From JBFWQM01 sp050249455 (lineage in GTDB: Bacteria; Pseudomonadota; Alphaproteobacteria; MPNO01; VGEU01), in NCBI GenBank assembly GCA_050249455.1, contig JBFWQM010000324.1, positions 1 to 5,001 on the forward strand: DNA of 5,001 bases. The letters run 5' to 3'. Each line of letters begins with the position of its first letter. Position 1 is the stretch's first letter. The notes beneath the pieces were generated by a model. It had not been told where the DNA came from and did no database searches. It saw only the letters and a list, made by a program, of their open reading frames with translations. Below are positions 1 through 5,001 of this stretch, piece by piece. A program made the translations under genes and the position numbers.

Positions 1-425
1 GTCCGCACGTTGCGGTAGCCCAGGCGGTCGAGCCGCGCCCGGCCCTGCTCCGCCAGTTCGTCGATGATCTCCACCGTGTAGACCGTGCCGGAAAGCTCGG
101 CGAGCAGCGCCGCCTGGTAGCCCATGCCGGTGCCGATCTCCAGCACCGCGTCGGTCGGCCGCGGATCGAGCAGCGCGGTCATCAGCGCGTTGATGTACGG
201 CTGCGAGATGGTCTTGCCGAAGCCGATCGGCAGCGGCGAATCGAGATAGGCATAAGGCTGCACCTCCAGCGGCACGAACTCGTGCCGCGGGATGCGGCCC
301 ATCGCCCCCAGCACCCGCGGGTCGAGGCCGGGGTCGGCGCCGCCGCCGATGCCGGCACCGCTGGCGTGGGCGACGATCTCCTCGACCATCTGGTCGCGCA
401 GCAGTCGGAACTGGGTGTCGTCCAT
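1..425 (-). CDS. pcm: Protein-L-isoaspartate O-methyltransferase, 5' part (C-terminus beyond left edge)
   Basis: Methyltransferase that uses S-adenosylmethionine to methylate abnormal L-isoaspartyl residues in damaged proteins, starting their repair; normally cytosolic. The first 141 residues are visible; family members are usually about 205-225 residues, so roughly a third is missing. Seen: a helical N-terminus, then LDPRVLGAMGRIPRHEFVP (residues 34-52), the family's substrate-side motif FGKTISQP (69-76, S74 at the usual active-site Ser position), and SAM-binding motif I VLEIGTGMGYQA (94-105), followed by the acidic end of the next strand (YTVEI, E119). The ATG at 425 gives a natural family N-terminus, though the ribosome binding site ahead of it is weak (AGGTG). 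A glycine-rich stretch at residues 23-33 makes the N-terminus about 14 residues longer than my recollection of E. coli Pcm. It is divergent from the Sel1 gene. The family call is firm; true repair activity is inferred. Confidence 0.9.
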   Translation of the reverse strand, partial: MDDTQFRLLRDQMVEEIVAHASGAGIGGGADPGLDPRVLGAMGRIPRHEFVPLEVQPYAYLDSPLPIGFGKTISQPYINALMTALLDPRPTDAVLEIGTGMGYQAALLAELSGTVYTVEIIDELAEQGRARLDRLGYRNVR

Positions 426-554
426 GACCGCACCTGTGCACCGCTACCAACCGGCCGGCAATACCCCGCCAGGGCCGGACCTCCGATCGTCGCAATCTTG
501 TCACATCGCCGCCGTCCGGCGGTAGCCCCGCGTGTGCCGCGGCCGCAGCGGAAA

Positions 555-563
555 TGCTAAAGT
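555..563 (+). promoter_or_regulatory. Candidate extended -10 element for the Sel1-protein gene
   Basis: TGCTAAAGT matches the extended -10 pattern TGn followed by a hexamer (TAAAGT, 4 of 6 to TATAAT). It lies in one of the few A/T-rich patches of the intergenic region. No good -35 hexamer sits 16-18 bp upstream, but extended -10 promoters can do without one. A start near position 570 would leave a leader of about 29 nt containing the AAGGA ribosome binding site, and would exclude the upstream ATG at 554 as a start codon. Weak evidence by inspection only. Confidence 0.3.
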
Positions 564-582
564 GGGGTGACCGTCCGCCGCG

Positions 583-587
583 AAGGA
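583..587 (+). promoter_or_regulatory. Ribosome binding site of the Sel1-protein gene
   Basis: AAGGA lies 11 nt before the ATG at 599, a slightly long but usable spacing. It favours 599 over the in-frame ATG at 554, which has no comparable site and would put fifteen charged, proline-rich residues ahead of the signal peptide. Confidence 0.55.
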
Positions 588-598
588 TTCCTGCGACC

Positions 599-1402
599 AT
601 GCTGCGCCGCTTACTGGCTTCCCTGCTGCTCGCGGCGATCGCCGTCGCCCCGGCCGCCTGTGCCGGCCGCGACCTCGACCGGGCGCTCGCGCTCGAACGG
701 CGCGGCGACCATGCCGCGGCGGCCGCGGCGTACCGGCCGCTTGCCGAAGGCGGCGACGTCACCGCGCAGATCCAGCTCGGCACCCTGCTGGTCGCCGGGC
801 GCGGCGTCAATGAAGACCCGGCCGAGGCGGCGAAGTGGTTCCGCGCCGCGGCCGACACCGGCAATACCGAGGCGCAGCTCTATCTCGCGCAGCTCTACAT
901 GCGCGGCTCGGGCGTGCCGTTCGACCTGCGGCAGGCCGCGGCGTGGTATCGCCGCGCCGCCGAGCTCGGCAACACAGAGGCGGCGGCCGAGCTCGCCGGC
1001 ATGACGCTCAACGGCATCGGCGTGCCGCCCGACCCGGCCGGCGCACTCGCGCTCTACCACATGGCGGCGGCGAGCGAGGACCCGGAGATCCAGCTCACCC
1101 TCGGCATCATGTACGGCCAGGGCATCGGCACCGACGTCGACGCGGCGCAGGCGATCGCGTGGCTGCGACGCGCCGCCGACCAGAACTACGCCCGCGCGCA
1201 ATACAACCTCGGCGTCATCTATGGCCGCGGGCTCGGCGTGCCGGCCGACCCGGTGGAAGCCTACAAGTGGCTCGACATCGCTACGCTGCAGGGCGACGAG
1301 GAAGCGAAGGACGCCCGCGACGTCGTCGCCGCCGACATGTCGCCGGCCCAGGTCGCCGAGGCCAAGGCGCGCACGCGCGCCTGGCGGCCGAAGATGAACT
1401 GA
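599..1402 (+). CDS. Exported Sel1-like repeat (SLR) protein
   Basis: A 267-residue protein of the Sel1-like/TPR superfamily; such repeats form alpha-solenoids that bind other proteins. The specific partner and role are unknown. Residues 1-22 form a Sec signal peptide (two Arg, then a Leu/Ala-rich core) ending PAACAG. Signal peptidase I could cut after ACA (22/23). C21 could make it a lipoprotein, but Pro at -3 is a poor lipobox. After a partial helix pair (about 25-53) come five consecutive repeats of exactly 36 residues (54-89, 90-125, 126-161, 162-197, 198-233), with the usual A-x-LG-x-x-Y-x-x-G-x-GV-x-x-D-x-x-x-A-x-x-W/Y pattern. A 34-residue charged tail (MSPAQVAEAKARTRAW) resembles those of alphaproteobacterial Sel1 proteins. 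ATG 599 was chosen because it starts the signal peptide and has an RBS. Its stop faces the reductase operon's last stop across 10 bp. The fold is certain; a periplasmic location is likely. Confidence 0.9.
   Translation: MLRRLLASLLLAAIAVAPAACAGRDLDRALALERRGDHAAAAAAYRPLAEGGDVTAQIQLGTLLVAGRGVNEDPAEAAKWFRAAADTGNTEAQLYLAQLYMRGSGVPFDLRQAAAWYRRAAELGNTEAAAELAGMTLNGIGVPPDPAGALALYHMAAASEDPEIQLTLGIMYGQGIGTDVDAAQAIAWLRRAADQNYARAQYNLGVIYGRGLGVPADPVEAYKWLDIATLQGDEEAKDARDVVAADMSPAQVAEAKARTRAWRPKMN
758..1297 (+). repeat. Five in-frame Sel1-like repeat units, 36 codons each
   Basis: The five units start at 758, 866, 974, 1082 and 1190, each 108 nt with no indel between them. Units 1, 2 and 5 are closest to the consensus (TEAQLYLAQLYMRGSGVP in unit 2; ARAQYNLGVIYGRGLGVP in unit 5). 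Unit 3 (residues 126-161) and unit 4 are more diverged: unit 3 has AELAGMTLNGIGVP, and unit 4 has TDV where the others have VP. The repeats are similar at protein level only, so recent tandem DNA duplication is not evident. Confidence 0.85.
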
Positions 1403-1412
1403 GCGGCGGGCT

Positions 1413-2386
1413 TCAGCCGTTCGCCAGGCGCGCCGCGAGCCGGCGCGCCAGGGCGCCGACGACGCGGCGGCGGTACCACGGGGCGACGGTGGTGGTCTTC
1501 ATCGGGCGCGCCTGGCTGCGCACCGTCTCGCGCAGGGCATCGAGCGCCGCGTCGTCGAGCGGCCTGCCGCGGAATGATTCGGTTCCGGCGACGAGCTGCG
1601 GGAACGGGTTCACCGCGGTCAGCGCGACTCTCAGGTCGGCGACGTTGCCGCCGTCCATTGCGAGGCGCACCGCGGCGCCAGCGAGCGGGAAGTCGATCGA
1701 GCCGCGGATGCGCGACTTGGCGTAGGCGGATGCACCGGCCGCCGCCGCCGGCAGGCGCACCGCGCACAAGAGCTCGCCCGGCGCCAGGTTCAGGTGGTCG
1801 AGCCCGTCATTGCGGTAGAGCGCCGCGAGCTTCATCTGGCGCCGCCCCGCCGGCGACGCGATCTCCACCGTCGCGTCGTGCACCAGCAGCGCCGGCGCGA
1901 GGTCGCCGCTGAACGCGGCGAAGCAGCGCTGGCCGCCCGGCGCGACGTGGCACACGTCGCCGCGGTGCTTCAGGCAATAGCTGTTGGCGGCGCGCCACCA
2001 TTCGCTCTGGTTGTAGTAGAGGCAGCGGGTGTCGAGGCACAGGTTGCCGCCGACCGTGCCGTAGGCGCGGTGCGTGGGCCCGGCGACCGCGCCCGCGGCA
2101 TCGGCCACCGCCGGAAAGCCCGGCCGCATTGCGGGATGCGCGGCGAGCGCCTCCAGCGCAACGCCAGCGCCGATGCGCAAGCCCTCGCCGTCCTCCGCGA
2201 CCGTCGCGAACCCGGCGACCGCCGACAGGTCGACCAGCGCGGCGGGCCGCTCGATGCCGCGGCGGACGTTGACGATCATGTCGGTGCCGCCGGCGACGAA
2301 GCGCGCACCCGGATCGGCGGCGGCGAGCGCCACCGCCTCCTCCACCGTCGCGGGGCGGTGCAGGCGGAACGGCGGCAGCGCCTCCA

Positions 2387-2387
<1 letters not shown>
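1413..2387 (-). CDS. hcrB: 4-hydroxybenzoyl-CoA reductase-type FAD and [4Fe-4S] subunit (beta, HcrB/HbaD-like)
   Basis: Medium, FAD-binding subunit of a molybdenum hydroxylase; it takes electrons from the external donor and passes them to the [2Fe-2S] subunit. It has 324 residues, the length I recall for Thauera HcrB. FAD-binding motifs are AGGTD (32-36) and TVGGN (111-115). Between FAD motif 2 and the C-terminal domain lies the insertion that marks 4-hydroxybenzoyl-CoA reductases: CLDTRCLYYNQSEWWR begins at 117, and cysteines C122, C138, C146 and C155 fall at the positions I recall as [4Fe-4S] ligands in the Thauera structure. The C-terminal domain (about 215-324) ends in a basic WYRRRVV helix. 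ATG 2387 overlaps the stop of the large-subunit gene (TGATG) and has GAGGA 7 nt upstream. The same frame stays open far upstream, but that stretch is inside the large-subunit gene. Assignment to this family is strong; the exact CoA substrate is inferred. Confidence 0.93.
1427..1449. repeat. Pair of GGCGCGCC palindromes at the 3' end of the FAD-subunit gene
   Basis: Two copies of the self-complementary octamer GGCGCGCC (1427-1434 and 1442-1449) are separated by 7 nt. In RNA from either strand they could pair as an 8-bp, all-G/C stem with a 7-nt loop, 12 bp inside the stop codon of the FAD-subunit gene and about 25 bp beyond the stop of the Sel1 gene. No T-run follows on either strand, so this is not a classical Rho-independent terminator. 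It also encodes the Ala/Arg-rich C-terminal helix (ARRLAARL), which alone may explain it. Confidence 0.4.
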
Positions 2388-4689
<2,302 letters not shown>

Positions 4690-4690
<1 letters not shown>

Positions 4691-5001
4691 CAGCGCGCTC
4701 CCGTCTCGCAAGCGGTCTCGCGCGCGGCGGCCTGCACCGCCTCGATGATCTTCACGTAGCCGGTGCAGCGGCAGATGTTGGCGGCCATGCCCTCCCTGAT
4801 CTCGTCCTCGGTCGGGTCGGGGATGGCGCGCAGCAGGCCCTCCGCCGCCATGATCATGCCGGGGGTGCAGAAGCCGCACTGGGCGCCGAGCTTCTCGTGG
4901 AAGCCGCGCTGCAGCGCCGACATCCGCCCGCCCTGGTCCAGCGCCTCGATGGTCTCGACGTCGCGGCCGTCGCACACGGCGGCCAGGGTCAGGCAGGCAT
5001 G
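4690..5001 (-). CDS. hcrC: 4-hydroxybenzoyl-CoA reductase-type [2Fe-2S] subunit (gamma, HcrC/HbaB-like), 3' part
   Basis: Small iron-sulfur subunit carrying two [2Fe-2S] clusters that relay electrons between the FAD subunit and the Mo site. The last 103 residues are visible, read in frame from the window edge; about 58 residues (most of the plant-type ferredoxin domain) lie beyond it, since Thauera HcrC has about 161. The first visible residues, HACLTLA, hold the last Cys of the first cluster. The helical C-terminal domain has CGFC (visible residues 42-45) and CRC (77-79), the four ligands of the second cluster, followed by TGYVKII, all typical of the family. FHEKLGAQCGFCTPGMIMA and the CETGAR ending are very close to my recollection of Thauera HcrC. 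A GTG at 4977 is inside the conserved domain, so it is not the start. The stop overlaps the large-subunit ATG by 1 nt. As the first of the three genes, it implies an operon promoter to the right of the window. Confidence 0.93.
4698..4702 (-). promoter_or_regulatory. Ribosome binding site of the molybdopterin-subunit gene
   Basis: GGGAG on the minus strand, 7 nt before the ATG at 4690, within the end of the [2Fe-2S] subunit gene. The spacing is the same as at the next junction, and it supports 4690 as the true start. Confidence 0.65.

Larger units (their letters stand above)
426..598. promoter_or_regulatory. Divergent intergenic region between pcm and the Sel1-protein gene
   Basis: These 173 bp separate two start codons that point away from each other, so both promoters should lie here. 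The region is somewhat less G+C-rich than the genes around 489-505 and 551-563. It holds a perfect 6+6 inverted repeat, CCGCCG (509-514) and CGGCGG (517-522), with a 2-bp spacer, and a CCGGCCGG palindrome at 451-458. Either could be an operator or simply reflect high G+C. No convincing complete -35/-10 pair was found for pcm. That it is regulatory follows from the gene arrangement, not from a recognised binding site. Confidence 0.5.

Noticed and set aside
554..598. Upstream in-frame ATG at 554 for the Sel1 protein
   Set aside because: It would place fifteen residues rich in Arg and Pro before the signal peptide, has no good ribosome binding site, and overlaps the candidate -10 element.
611..1201. 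Open frames of about 150-300 codons overlapping the Sel1 gene on both strands
   Set aside because: They are frame shadows of the Sel1 repeats. Their translations are Arg/Ala-rich without domains, and the repeated 36-codon pattern belongs to the 599-1402 frame only.
1399..1416. CTGA...TCAG symmetry around the converging stop codons, considered as a terminator stem
   Set aside because: Only four base pairs match with a 10-nt interior and no T-run. It arises simply because two TGA stops face each other.
4691..4975. N-terminal extension of the molybdopterin subunit to 4975
   Set aside because: The extension overlaps the clearly coding [2Fe-2S] subunit gene and has no family similarity. MDGPVHSIGVPQPLVDG from 4690 is the expected N-terminus and has a ribosome binding site.

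Overview
The window is about 70% or more G+C, with coding strongly biased to G/C in third positions. The Sel1-repeat protein resembles alphaproteobacterial ones, and the reductase genes resemble those of Thauera (Betaproteobacteria) and Rhodopseudomonas (Alphaproteobacteria). An alphaproteobacterium is my best guess, but the sequence does not settle the taxon. No RNA genes, mobile elements, CRISPR arrays or phage genes were seen.

Layout: (1) 1-425, minus strand: the 5' part of a protein-L-isoaspartate O-methyltransferase gene (pcm), whose 3' end lies beyond the left edge. (2) 426-598: a 173-bp divergent intergenic region that must hold the promoters of both flanking genes. (3) 599-1402, plus strand: an exported protein built from five exact 36-residue Sel1-like (TPR-type) repeats. 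(4) 1403-1412: a 10-bp gap between converging stop codons. (5) 1413-5001, minus strand, transcribed right to left: a three-gene operon for a molybdenum hydroxylase of the xanthine dehydrogenase family, in the order [2Fe-2S] subunit (5' end off the right edge), molybdopterin subunit, FAD subunit.

The operon is best read as 4-hydroxybenzoyl-CoA reductase (HcrCAB of Thauera, HbaBCD of Rhodopseudomonas) or a very close relative. The decisive mark is in the FAD subunit. It carries the extra cysteine loop (C122, C138, C146, C155) that binds an additional [4Fe-4S] cluster in 4-hydroxybenzoyl-CoA reductase and is absent from ordinary xanthine or CO dehydrogenases. Subunit lengths (767 and 324 residues) and gene order also fit. 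In the known enzyme, electrons pass from reduced ferredoxin through the [4Fe-4S] cluster, FAD and two [2Fe-2S] clusters to the Mo centre, which removes the phenolic hydroxyl of 4-hydroxybenzoyl-CoA to give benzoyl-CoA. The genes are joined by two identical TGATG stop/start overlaps, which suggests coupled translation and fixed stoichiometry.

The two left-hand genes (protein repair methyltransferase and Sel1 protein) have no visible functional link to the reductase. I see no strong case for a wholly new system. The most interesting open point is whether the reductase's substrate is really 4-hydroxybenzoyl-CoA, because some active-site segments differ from the Thauera enzyme as I remember it.
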